Shown here piece after piece: positions 19,630-27,924 of a stretch of DNA of 64,000 nt. Within the stretch, counting starts at the first letter, position 1. Each line of letters begins with the position of its first letter. Both the position numbers and the translations under genes were made by a program. This DNA comes from Salegentibacter flavus (lineage in GTDB: Bacteria; Bacteroidota; Bacteroidia; Flavobacteriales; Flavobacteriaceae): contig NZ_FOVL01000014.1 of NCBI RefSeq assembly GCF_900115145.1, forward strand, positions 42,105 to 106,104. The letters run 5' to 3'. The notes under the pieces were generated by a model. It worked only from the letters and a program-made list of their open reading frames with translations, searched no databases and was not told the DNA's origin.

Positions 19630-20307
19630 TTGGCGAAAAAGATATCTTACATCCTAACTGCGACTATTATTCTCGGGCTGCTCATTGCCTATTTTACCTA
19701 TCCTCCATTTGGAGATTTCATCAATAAATCCTGGGAGATCCTATTAAGTAAAGATGAGGAAAGGATCAGAGATTATTTCAAAGGTTTCGGTTTCTGGGGA
19801 CCTTTGGCCATAGTAATTCTAATGATCCTACAGATCTTTTTAATTGTTTTCCCCAGTTGGCTACCCATGATTGTCGCGGTGATGGCTTATGGTTTTATTG
19901 GCGGAGTGCTTATTTCGGTGATCGGGGTCTTTCTGGCTTCCAGTTTGGGTTATACAATAGGCAGACTTTTAGGGGAAGACAATCTGGCTAAGATCCTGGG
20001 TAAAAATAAGAATAAGAAAGTAAATAATATGGTAGAAGAATACGGCTTCTGGGCAATTGCCCTATTCAGGGTTTCCCCTTTTCTTTCCAACGATGCCATC
20101 AGTATTATCGCCGGAATGCTAACTATGAGTTACCGGAAATTTATTCTGGCTACTCTCTCCGGAATTATTCCACTGGCAATCGCAATTGGTTATTTTGCTG
20201 AAGATCCTGATACTTTAAAAAACGGGCTTTACTGGATAGGTGGTGTCGGGTTTGTTATGTATGGACTCTATATCTATGTGGACAGACGAAAACAAAGAAA
20301 GAAATAG
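19630..20307 (+). CDS. TVP38/TMEM64 (SNARE-assoc/VTT domain) membrane protein, copy 1
   Basis: Protein of 225 aa starting at TTG (19630), the only start that keeps the first membrane helix intact. It has about six hydrophobic segments and the VTT-domain landmarks: FGFWGPLAIVI, FPSWLPMIVAVMAYGF, GVFLASSLGYTIG and AISIIAGMLTMSYRKF. Family members (YdjX/YdjZ, TVP38) are thought to move lipids across membranes. It is very similar to the gene at 21531 (see findings), including the C-terminal GLYWIGGVGFVMYGLYIY, pointing to a local duplication. Confidence 0.88.
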   Translation: MAKKISYILTATIILGLLIAYFTYPPFGDFINKSWEILLSKDEERIRDYFKGFGFWGPLAIVILMILQIFLIVFPSWLPMIVAVMAYGFIGGVLISVIGVFLASSLGYTIGRLLGEDNLAKILGKNKNKKVNNMVEEYGFWAIALFRVSPFLSNDAISIIAGMLTMSYRKFILATLSGIIPLAIAIGYFAEDPDTLKNGLYWIGGVGFVMYGLYIYVDRRKQRKK

Positions 20308-20336
20308 ATATTTTTTAAATAATTAAAAACCTTCTT

Positions 20337-20750
20337 TTAATCTCCCTGATTAAAATAGATAGTTAATTCTTCCTTAAGCCGCTTAAGTTCTTTTGCTTTA
20401 AAATCTTTTAATTCAAGCATTGTACCTGCCGCAGCACCCGATTTAATAGTAAGATTATTTTTTGAGAAATGGATGGAGTCAATTTGTTCCCGGGTATAGA
20501 TTTGAGGCTCATTATACAACTGGCCTATTTCAATTCTATCCCTGTCCCATGCGATGTACTCATCAGTCTTGTCCTTTTTACTAAATCCATAGATAAAATA
20601 GGCAATTCCAAAACCACCATAACCCAGGCCAAGCCAATTCTTATCTTCAAAATAGAGCATCAACACGCCGCCAACCAGCCAGAATACTCCCATGAGATAA
20701 AAATAATTACGCCGGAAAAAGGAGTTTGATTTAGAAATCTTTTGCATCAA
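20337..20750 (-). CDS. Small membrane protein with two TM helices and a PH-like tail
   Basis: Protein of 137 aa. Two closely spaced hydrophobic helices (about residues 17-34 and 39-56) are followed by a soluble domain of alternating strands (DRIEIGQLYNEPQIYTREQ, SIHFSKNNLTIKS) and a final amphipathic helix. This is the shape of bacterial PH-like membrane proteins, but I do not recognise a named family. It stands alone on the minus strand between plus-strand genes. Confidence 0.6.
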   Translation of the reverse strand: MMQKISKSNSFFRRNYFYLMGVFWLVGGVLMLYFEDKNWLGLGYGGFGIAYFIYGFSKKDKTDEYIAWDRDRIEIGQLYNEPQIYTREQIDSIHFSKNNLTIKSGAAAGTMLELKDFKAKELKRLKEELTIYFNQGD

Positions 20751-20797
20751 AACAAAGCAACTTTACAGATACGTAAATTTAAACTATCTTTTTAAAT

Positions 20798-21463
20798 ATG
20801 AAAACGGTCCTGAAAATACTTGTTTTGCTGATCTTCGTGCCACTTTTGATCTATATAATTGCTGTAATTACAGGGATGCTCATCCCGGTTAATTCAGATT
20901 TTCAGGAAACTAATGACGGGGTAGAAATATACCTCCAAACCTCAGACGTACATACAGATATCGTGGTTCCTCTAAAAAATGATTTGAAAAACTGGGAGGA
21001 AGATATTTCGCTGCAGCATAGCCTTTCAGGAGTTCCCGGGGCAAAGTATATTTCCTTTGGCTGGGGTGACCTTGAATTCTACCGAAATACTCCACTATGG
21101 GAAGACCTGACCTTAAAAACCGGCTTTCGGGCCTTGTTTCTCAAAAGTCCGGCAGCCCTACATCTCAATTTTTCAGAAGAGCTCCCGCCCACAGAAAAAA
21201 CAATTCCCTTAATGATTAGTCAAAATCAGTATTTAAAGCTCACTGCATTTCTTGAAAACAGTTTTGAATACGATGCTGAAGGAAATGTTCGGCACATCCA
21301 GGACCTGCATTATACCCGACGGGATGCTTTTTATAAAGCCAAAGGTTCCCTGAGCCTTTTTAAAACCTGCAATACCTGGACGAATAATGCCCTGAAAGCA
21401 TCCGGGTTAAAGGCCTGTCTCTGGACACCCTTACCCGAAGGTATTCTCTACACTTACAGGTAG
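20798..21463 (+). CDS. DUF2459 (TIGR02117) family protein
   Basis: Protein of 221 aa with an N-terminal membrane helix (residues about 5-29). Conserved blocks of the DUF2459/TIGR02117 family are visible: VHTDIVVPL, YISFGWGDLEFYRNTP and the cysteine-containing CNTWTNNALKASGLKACLWTP. The His, Gly-Trp-Gly-Asp and Cys-Asn-Thr-Trp cluster suggests a papain-like (NlpC/P60-type) hydrolase active site. That is inference; the family is uncharacterised and sometimes found near urease genes. It lies between the two TVP38 copies. Confidence 0.82.
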   Translation: MKTVLKILVLLIFVPLLIYIIAVITGMLIPVNSDFQETNDGVEIYLQTSDVHTDIVVPLKNDLKNWEEDISLQHSLSGVPGAKYISFGWGDLEFYRNTPLWEDLTLKTGFRALFLKSPAALHLNFSEELPPTEKTIPLMISQNQYLKLTAFLENSFEYDAEGNVRHIQDLHYTRRDAFYKAKGSLSLFKTCNTWTNNALKASGLKACLWTPLPEGILYTYR

Positions 21464-21530
21464 TAATTAACTAATAGATTTCATCCCCGAATTCTAAAGT
21501 TTTGTATTTTTAAGTAATGCTTCCATTACA

Positions 21531-22238
21531 ATGAGTAAGATTATAAAAGCAAAACATACCTCCTTTCTTCTTTCCGGAATCATTCTGGCAATATTGGTTT
21601 TTGCCTATTTTGGTCTTCCATCTTTCCGGGAATTTATAGACTTCACTGTTAAAATATTGATCAACGGAAGCGAGGAATACACCAAGGAATATTTCAAAGA
21701 ATTTGGGGTGTGGGGGCCAGTTGCGATTATTGCTTTTATCATTTTGCAGATGTTCCTCATTTTTTTTCCCTCCTGGCTTCCGGTAATCATTGCGGTTAGA
21801 GCCTACGGATTCTGGTGGGGAATTCTCATTGCACTCACAGGAGTGGTTTTGGCCTCAACCATTGGATATTATATCGGTAAAAGTTTTAAGGGGGCTTTCC
21901 TCAATAAAGTAATTGGAGAAAAAAAGATGGAAAAAATGGATTTCTGGATCTCTAATTACTCTTTTGGTTCGGTAGTTTTATTCCGGATTTCCCCGTTTCT
22001 CTCCAATGATGCCATCAGTTTTATAGCAGGGATGCTTCAGATGAAATTCAAAAAATTTATGCTTGCCACCTTAACCGGAATGGTCCCGTTATCAATAGCC
22101 ATAGGCATTTTTTCTGAAGACATTTCAAAGCTGAAAGACGGCCTCTACTGGATTGGAGGTGTTGGTATTATCGCCTATGCTATTTATATCTATATCGATT
22201 ATACCAAAAGGAGGAAAAAACACAATTCTAGTTCCTGA
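21531..22238 (+). CDS. TVP38/TMEM64 (VTT domain) membrane protein, copy 2
   Basis: Protein of 235 aa, paralogue of the gene at 19630. It shares the blocks FGVWGPVAIIAFIILQ, FPSWLPVIIAVRAYGF, ASTIGYYIG, ISPFLSNDAISFIAGMLQM and GLYWIGGVGIIAYAIYIY. The N-terminal helix and the loop around residue 130 differ most. The start is ATG 21531. It is probably a lipid-handling membrane protein, as for copy 1. It ends with a basic tail (KRRKKHNSSS). Confidence 0.88.
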   Translation: MSKIIKAKHTSFLLSGIILAILVFAYFGLPSFREFIDFTVKILINGSEEYTKEYFKEFGVWGPVAIIAFIILQMFLIFFPSWLPVIIAVRAYGFWWGILIALTGVVLASTIGYYIGKSFKGAFLNKVIGEKKMEKMDFWISNYSFGSVVLFRISPFLSNDAISFIAGMLQMKFKKFMLATLTGMVPLSIAIGIFSEDISKLKDGLYWIGGVGIIAYAIYIYIDYTKRRKKHNSSS

Positions 22239-22354
22239 TTCTTATTTAACCTCTCCTATTTCTTAACTTATTTTATAATTTTTTTATCACCTAAAGAAAG
22301 AAAGGTTTCTGCTTAAAACCTTAACTTAAAGCAGTTAACCAACACCATTCTAAT

Positions 22355-23656
22355 ATGTCGACAGATAAAAATTCATATTACGGAATTGAAAAATATTATC
22401 ACCGACTCGAAAATTCCTCAGATCTCGACCCATTAATGGACAAGATAGGGGATTCAAAATATGTGCTGCTGGGCGAGGCCAGTCACGGTACCCACGAATA
22501 CTATACATGGAGGGCACGAATTTCCAAAAGGCTGATAAAAGAAAAGGGTTTTTCTTTTATAGCGGTAGAGGGCGACTGGCCCGATTGCTATAATATCAAT
22601 TCCTGGATTAAAAATTATAAAGATTCACCCGACGATATTTTTGAGGTGCTAAAAGAGTTCAAGCGTTGGCCCACCTGGATGTGGGCAAACTGGGAGATCG
22701 CTGCTTTTGCCACCTGGTTACGGGATTATAACGACAAACTTCCCGTGAACGAAAAAACAGGTTTCTATGGTCTGGATGTTTATAGTTTGTGGGAGTCTAT
22801 GGAATCCATCGTAGACTATCTAGAAAAGGAGGACCCAGAAACAGCCAAACTTGCCCGGGAAGCGGTGTTATGTTTCGAACCTTTCAAAGCCAGGGATTCT
22901 TATGCTTCGGTGTTCTCTTCTTCCAATTCAGATTGTAAAAGGGAGGTGGTAGATCTGCTTAAGGAAGTCAGGAAAAAAGCCCATAGTTACGACCGGGAGG
23001 AAGAAGCCGGGTTAAACGCTGAGTTGAATGCCCTGGTGATGGCCAATGCTGAAAAATATTATAAAGCCATGGCGGGTTTTGGGGAAGATTCCTGGAATGT
23101 CAGGGATAGGCATATGGCCGAGACCCTGGACCGGCTTATGAAAAATCACGGAAAAGAAGCCAAAGTCATAGTCTGGGAACACAACACCCACATCGGGGAT
23201 GCCCGGGCCACCGATATGGCCGCCGATGGCCTGATCAATCTGGGGCAACTCGTGCGGGAACAACACCGGAAAGATGGGGTATGCCTGGTTGGATTCGGAT
23301 CTCATTCGGGATCGGTGATAGCGGGAAAAAGATGGGGCGCTCCCATGGAAAAAATGAAGGTTCCCGAGGCCATTAGTGGAAGCGTTGAAGAACTTCTCCA
23401 CCGGGAGAGTGCACAGAATAAGCTTATCATATTCGATGAGGATGAGCGCTTAAAAGAAAAATTTTCTGAAGAAATGGGACACCGGGCAATTGGAGTGGTT
23501 TACCATCCCGTTCGTGAAAGGGGGAATTATGTGCCTTCCCGACTTTCGGAGCGGTATGACGCATTTCTATATATCGATAAAACCAGAGGGCTACATCCTC
23601 TTAAGATACATCCCCATCCTGAACTAACCCCTGAAACCTATCCCTTCGGAATTTAA
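22355..23656 (+). CDS. Erythromycin esterase-like protein (EreA/B family)
   Basis: Protein of 433 aa. The family active-site region is present: VLLGEASHGTHEYYTWR (Glu and His of the putative catalytic set, about residues 37-50) and FIAVEGDWPDCYNIN, plus WEHNTHIGDARATDM further on. Characterised Ere enzymes hydrolyse macrolide lactones, but most chromosomal members, including those with this ADW/WMWANWE pattern, have unknown substrates and should not be read as resistance genes. It lies 28 bp upstream of a class I aldolase on the same strand. Confidence 0.88.
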   Translation: MSTDKNSYYGIEKYYHRLENSSDLDPLMDKIGDSKYVLLGEASHGTHEYYTWRARISKRLIKEKGFSFIAVEGDWPDCYNINSWIKNYKDSPDDIFEVLKEFKRWPTWMWANWEIAAFATWLRDYNDKLPVNEKTGFYGLDVYSLWESMESIVDYLEKEDPETAKLAREAVLCFEPFKARDSYASVFSSSNSDCKREVVDLLKEVRKKAHSYDREEEAGLNAELNALVMANAEKYYKAMAGFGEDSWNVRDRHMAETLDRLMKNHGKEAKVIVWEHNTHIGDARATDMAADGLINLGQLVREQHRKDGVCLVGFGSHSGSVIAGKRWGAPMEKMKVPEAISGSVEELLHRESAQNKLIIFDEDERLKEKFSEEMGHRAIGVVYHPVRERGNYVPSRLSERYDAFLYIDKTRGLHPLKIHPHPELTPETYPFGI

Positions 23657-23684
23657 TGAATGTTCAACCAAAAAATAAAGGATT

Positions 23685-24743
23685 ATGAGAATCTTAAATG
23701 AAATTACAGAAGTACTCGGTGATGATGCTTCCTACTACCTGGAACACGTTAGCAAAAAGATATCCAAAGACAGATTAACGGTTCCCGGACCCAGAAGCAT
23801 CGAAAATTTTATAGAAAGCGATCGGAATCCCCAGGTGCTAAAAAGCCTTTCCCAGTTGTATAACCACGGTAACCTTGCCGGGACGGGTTACCTGAATATT
23901 CTGCCCATAGACCAGGGAATTGAGCATTCGGCGGCTTTTTCCTTTTACAAGAATCAGGATTATTTCGACCCTGAAAATATCATAAAATTGGCTATGGAAG
24001 CGGGATGCAACGGAGTAGCGACCACCTTTGGAGCGCTGGGATTGCACGCCCGCAGGTATGCACATAAAATTCCATTTGTGGTGAAAATAAACCATAACGA
24101 GCTGCTCACCTATCCCAATAAATACGACCAGATCCCCTACGGAACAGTGAAGGAAGCCTGGAACCTGGGAGCTACCGCTGTGGGGGCCACTATCTATTTC
24201 GGTTCTGAAGAAAGCAGCAGACAAATTCAGGAGATCGCCGTGGCTTTTGAGGAAGCCCATCAGCTGGGCCTGGCTACCATTTTATGGTGCTACACCAGAA
24301 ACAGCGATTTCAAAACAAAAAAAGATGATTTTCATTCCGCTGCCGATCTTACCGGACAGGCCAATCACCTGGGCGTAACCATTAAAGCTGATATCATCAA
24401 ACAAAAGCTGCCGGAGACCAATCAGGGCTTCAAAACAATAGATTTCGGAAAATACGATGACGCGATGTATGAAGAGCTCACTACAGATCATCCCATAGAC
24501 CTCTGCAGACTGCAGGTGGCCAATTGCTATATGGGCAAGATCGGGTTGATCAATTCCGGAGGTGGTTCCAAAGGAGAATCAGACATCAAGGAAGCTGTTC
24601 GCACCGCAGTTGTAAATAAACGCGCCGGTGGTTCGGGGCTGATTATGGGCCGCAAAGCATTTCAGCGTCCCCTGGCTGAAGGAGTGGATATTTTAAGAAG
24701 AGTACAGGATGTTTACCTGGAACCGCAAATCACTGTAGCATAA
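23685..24743 (+). CDS. fbaB: Class I fructose-bisphosphate aldolase (FbaB/DhnA type)
   Basis: Protein of 352 aa, close in length to E. coli FbaB. It has the DhnA-family blocks [47 protein letters not shown] and the C-terminal [18 protein letters not shown]; a lysine in a barrel strand forms the Schiff base. It cleaves or forms fructose-1,6-bisphosphate in glycolysis or gluconeogenesis without metal. It is in a probable two-gene operon with the erythromycin-esterase-like gene. Confidence 0.93.
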   Translation: MRILNEITEVLGDDASYYLEHVSKKISKDRLTVPGPRSIENFIESDRNPQVLKSLSQLYNHGNLAGTGYLNILPIDQGIEHSAAFSFYKNQDYFDPENIIKLAMEAGCNGVATTFGALGLHARRYAHKIPFVVKINHNELLTYPNKYDQIPYGTVKEAWNLGATAVGATIYFGSEESSRQIQEIAVAFEEAHQLGLATILWCYTRNSDFKTKKDDFHSAADLTGQANHLGVTIKADIIKQKLPETNQGFKTIDFGKYDDAMYEELTTDHPIDLCRLQVANCYMGKIGLINSGGGSKGESDIKEAVRTAVVNKRAGGSGLIMGRKAFQRPLAEGVDILRRVQDVYLEPQITVA

Positions 24744-24750
24744 GCTATTA

Positions 24751-24781
24751 ACCCTTGCAGGATTCTAAAGCCTGCAAGGGT
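24751..24781. repeat. Perfect 11-bp inverted repeat (hairpin)
   Basis: ACCCTTGCAGG ... CCTGCAAGGGT with a 9-nt spacer lies just after the aldolase stop. It lacks a following T-run, so it is either a weak bidirectional terminator or a REP-like palindrome. Confidence 0.7.
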
Positions 24782-24815
24782 CTCAAAATTTAACATCAAC
24801 GCGATGGCCATTGGC

Positions 24816-24861
24816 TAAATTTTCCATTTACCCCCTTTTCCTAAAGGGAGCGGAAAATTTA
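24816..24861. repeat. Long interrupted palindrome
   Basis: TAAATTTTCC and GGAAAATTTA form the outer stem, with an inner CCCTTT / AAAGGG stem. It lies between two convergent genes (aldolase and rimO). It may terminate rimO transcription or be a decayed mobile palindrome. Confidence 0.6.
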
Positions 24862-24885
24862 AAATAGACTAAATATTCGTTTTTT

Positions 24886-26235
24886 CTATACAGATTTTAC
24901 CTTCAGCTCTTTCCTTTCCGGTTTTGGAGCGGCATTTACCGGTTCTCCATAAAGGTCGAAATCGGCGGCTTCGGTAATCTTTATCTCGTAGAATTCGCCT
25001 GTTTTCAGATAAATGGAAGTAGCATCAATCAGAACTTCATTATCCACATCTGGAGAATCGAATTCGGTACGGCCTACAAAGTAGTTTCCTTCTTTGCGGT
25101 CTATCACCACCTGAAAGGTCTGCCCTATCTTCTGCTGATTCAGCTCCCAGGAAATCTGGCTTTGTATTTCCATGATCTCGTTGGCACGATCCTGCTTCAC
25201 TTCCTGTGGCACATCATCTTCAAGATTATAAGCGTGGGTATTTTCCTCGTGAGAATAGGTAAAACATCCCAAACGCTCAAAACGCATCTCCTTAACCCAT
25301 TCCTTCAGTTCCTGAAAATGTGCTTCAGTCTCTCCGGGGTAACCTACTATAAGCGTAGTCCTTATGGCCATTTCAGGAACAATTTTTCTGAAATCTTTTA
25401 GCAGTTTTGTGGTCTTCTCATGAGTGGTTCCGCGGCGCATTGACTTCAGCAATTCAGTCGAAATATGTTGCAACGGAATATCAAGGTAATTACAAACCTT
25501 AGGCTCGCGTTTCATTACATCAAGCACATCCATAGGGAAACCGGTAGGAAATGCATAATGCAATCTGATCCACTCGATACCTCCCACCTTTACCAGGTTT
25601 TCCAGCAATTCAGCCAGATTTCTTTTTTTATAAATATCAAGTCCATAATAGGTAAGATCCTGGGCGATAAGGATAAGTTCCTTCACCCCGTTTTTCGCCA
25701 GATTTTCAGCTTCCTTCACCAGGGCTTCAATAGGCGTAGATTTGTGACCGCCACGCATAAGCGGGATGGCACAAAAGGAACAAGGCCTGTCACAACCTTC
25801 AGCAATTTTCAGGAAAGCGTAGTTCTTTGGGGTAGTGGTAAGCCTTTCTCCTAAAAGCTCGTGTTTATAATCGGCTTCCAGGGCTTTCAGCAAGCCGGGA
25901 AGTTCGGTGGTTCCGAAATATTCGTCTACATCGGGAATTTCTTTCTGAAGATCGGGTTTGTAGCGCTCACTGAGGCAGCCAGTCACAAAAACCTTATCCA
26001 CTTCCCCTTCTTCCTTCTGCTTTACATATTCCAGGATGGTGTTCACAGATTCCTCCTTGGCGTTATCGATAAAACCACAGGTGTTTATCACCACGATATT
26101 CCCGTCCTGCTCGTGCACGACGTCCTTTTTATTGGCCCGCAACTGCCCCATCAACACCTCGCTGTCGTAAACGTTTTTACTACAACCTAGGGTTACCACA
26201 TTGATCCTGTTCTTCTTAATCGACTTCGTCCTCAT
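24886..26235 (-). CDS. rimO: Ribosomal protein uS12 methylthiotransferase RimO
   Basis: Protein of 449 aa from ATG 26235 (MRTKSIKKNRINVVTLGC), the start usual in flavobacterial homologues; the frame is open for 13 codons upstream. The N-terminal UPF0004 domain supplies three cluster cysteines (TLGCSKN, INTCGFI, VTGCLSERY). The radical SAM motif is CDRPCSFCAIP (CxxxCxxC). A C-terminal TRAM domain follows. The enzyme methylthiolates the conserved Asp of ribosomal protein uS12. RimO rather than MiaB is indicated by the VYDSEVLMGQL and IPLMRGGHKSTP blocks. Confidence 0.95.
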   Translation of the reverse strand: MRTKSIKKNRINVVTLGCSKNVYDSEVLMGQLRANKKDVVHEQDGNIVVINTCGFIDNAKEESVNTILEYVKQKEEGEVDKVFVTGCLSERYKPDLQKEIPDVDEYFGTTELPGLLKALEADYKHELLGERLTTTPKNYAFLKIAEGCDRPCSFCAIPLMRGGHKSTPIEALVKEAENLAKNGVKELILIAQDLTYYGLDIYKKRNLAELLENLVKVGGIEWIRLHYAFPTGFPMDVLDVMKREPKVCNYLDIPLQHISTELLKSMRRGTTHEKTTKLLKDFRKIVPEMAIRTTLIVGYPGETEAHFQELKEWVKEMRFERLGCFTYSHEENTHAYNLEDDVPQEVKQDRANEIMEIQSQISWELNQQKIGQTFQVVIDRKEGNYFVGRTEFDSPDVDNEVLIDATSIYLKTGEFYEIKITEAADFDLYGEPVNAAPKPERKELKVKSV

Positions 26236-26427
26236 AGAATTCTGTTTTTCCTGCTTTGCTGAAAGCGGGTGCAAAGATACGATGTTAAATTGGAAATACC
26301 TTTCTTAGTTTTCTTGTTCTCAATGATTGAAAATATGAACTGAAAATTCCTTTTATTCTTTAAAGGATCTCGCCTGTTCATTTTTTTGCTTGTCCAAATC
26401 CTTCGTCCCTGCTCAGAGGAACCAAAA

Positions 26428-26448
26428 CCCGCCTGCAGGACGGACAGG
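26428..26448 (-). repeat. Short interspersed palindromic repeat (copy 1)
   Basis: On the minus strand this 21-mer reads CCTGTCC...GCAGGCGGG. It matches the 21-mer at 46492-46512 at about 17 positions. Both sit in non-coding DNA, consistent with a dispersed intergenic repeat. Confidence 0.5.
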
Positions 26449-26510
26449 AAAGGACACTTTTTAAAACAGAAAAAAGCTATTTCGTATCTTCCAAAACAAA
26501 AACCACAAAA

Positions 26511-27641
26511 ATGAAACGAGCTTTCCTCCTACTTTTTATTCTTCTTTTTAATATTTCTGAAGTTTTTTCCCAGCAACGTCTCCGGGATCTGGATATTGAG
26601 ATCGGGGTGCTTCCCACCGGATCGATGAATGCCATTACCGATGTGGAGGGCGTGAAGGTTGGGCACAGCAGTTTGATAAAAGGCGATTCGGTGCGCACGG
26701 GAGTGACGGCCATCCTGCCGCACGGCGGAAATATCTTTCAGCAGAAAGTACCCGCGGCGATCTATATCGGTAACGGCTTCGGAAAACTTGCAGGCAGCAG
26801 TCAGGTGCAGGAACTCGGAAACCTGGAAACTCCCATAATTCTCACCAATACTCTCAATGTCACCACGGCCATGGATGCGGTAATAAAATATACGCTGAAC
26901 CAGGACGGCAATGAAAATGTGTACTCGGTTAACGCGGTGGTGGGAGAAACCAACGACGGGTTCTTAAACGATATCCGCGGACAGCATTTAACTAATGAAG
27001 ATATGCTTACCGCCATAGAAAACGCAACTACAGAAAACACCGAAGAAGGAAATGTAGGCGCCGGCATGGGCACCGTGGCCTTTGGCTTCAAGGGCGGGGT
27101 CGGGACAGCTTCCCGGAAACTCCCCGAAAGTTTGGGCGGCTACACCCTGGGCGTATTGGTGCAAAGCAATTTTGGCGGAGTGCTGGAAATCGCAGGTGCC
27201 CCCGTGGGCAGGGAACTGCAGCAATTCAGTTTTAGTGATAGGCTGATGAACAATGCCGATGGCTCCTGCATGATCGTGGTGGCCACCGATGCTCCTCTTG
27301 ACAGCCGAAACCTGGAACGCCTGGCCAAACGCGCTTTCCTGGGCATCGCCAAAACCGGTGGGATCGTCTCCAACGGCAGTGGCGATTACGTAATCGCTTT
27401 TTCCACTTCTGAAAAAGTACGGGTGCCCTATAGAGTTGAAGGTGATACCCAAAGCCTGGAAGTAGTTCCCAACGATTTGATGTCACCCTTATTTATGGCT
27501 GCCATTGAAGCCACCGAAGAAGCTATCTTAAACTCCCTGTTCATGGCCGAAACTACCAAAGGCCATCACGGTACTATTGAAGCCCTACCTATGGAGAAGG
27601 TATTGCCGGTGTTGAGAGAGTATGGGGTTTTGAGGGATTGA
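26511..27641 (+). CDS. P1 family peptidase (DmpA/BapA-like)
   Basis: Protein of 376 aa with a signal peptide (residues 1-20, SEVFSQ). The P1/DmpA family members are N-terminal nucleophile aminopeptidases that self-cleave before a Ser/Thr. Conserved parts visible are MNAITDVEGVKVGHSS, VRTGVTAILPHG, VGAGMGTVAFGFKGG and the likely cleavage/nucleophile region GGIVSNGSGDYVIAFS. Substrates in the family range from D-Ala amides to beta-peptides. Secretion to the periplasm is expected. Confidence 0.92.
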   Translation: MKRAFLLLFILLFNISEVFSQQRLRDLDIEIGVLPTGSMNAITDVEGVKVGHSSLIKGDSVRTGVTAILPHGGNIFQQKVPAAIYIGNGFGKLAGSSQVQELGNLETPIILTNTLNVTTAMDAVIKYTLNQDGNENVYSVNAVVGETNDGFLNDIRGQHLTNEDMLTAIENATTENTEEGNVGAGMGTVAFGFKGGVGTASRKLPESLGGYTLGVLVQSNFGGVLEIAGAPVGRELQQFSFSDRLMNNADGSCMIVVATDAPLDSRNLERLAKRAFLGIAKTGGIVSNGSGDYVIAFSTSEKVRVPYRVEGDTQSLEVVPNDLMSPLFMAAIEATEEAILNSLFMAETTKGHHGTIEALPMEKVLPVLREYGVLRD

Positions 27642-27661
27642 AAATAAATATCAATCGCATT

Positions 27662-27702
27662 TTGCCCACGGTTTCAACATTGCCCACGGTTTTAACCCTG
27701 GG
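27662..27702 (+). repeat. REP-like tandem TTGCCCACGGTTT units with imperfect hairpin
   Basis: TTGCCCACGGTTTCAACA (27662-27679) is directly followed by TTGCCCACGGTTTTAACC plus CTGGG (27680-27702). The second unit folds as CCCA-CGGTT / AACC-CTGGG with one mismatch. Position directly upstream of a RAYT remnant is the classic context for REP sequences. Confidence 0.6.
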
Positions 27703-27719
27703 AGAATAAAATAATAATT

Positions 27720-27833
27720 ATGTCACATTCCTTCAACAAAATATGGATACACGCCATCTGGGCTACGAAAGAACGGATGCCCCTCCTTGAATCTTCAGAC
27801 CAAACACACTGCAGGATTCATTCAGACAGGTAA
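27720..27833 (+). pseudogene. N-terminal remnant of an IS200-like / REP-associated (RAYT) transposase
   Basis: The ATG at 27720 begins MSHSFNKIWIHAIWATKERM, the conserved first beta-strand of Y1-type (IS200/TnpA_REP) transposases, in which the W/F-A-T/V-K-x-R pattern is constant. After about 26 good residues the sequence loses similarity and stops at codon 38. The HUH motif and catalytic Tyr are missing, so it is inactive debris. Confidence 0.65.
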
Positions 27834-27924
27834 AAGCGGGAAGTAATCAGCGAAATTTTTATTGAAGCGGAAAACCTATTCCCTAAAAAAATGATAAATT
27901 CAATTATAACCAATTTTATCTTTT

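Noticed and set aside
22355..23656. Macrolide resistance gene
   Set aside because: Family similarity to erythromycin esterase is clear, but chromosomal members often lack that activity and nothing else suggests resistance.
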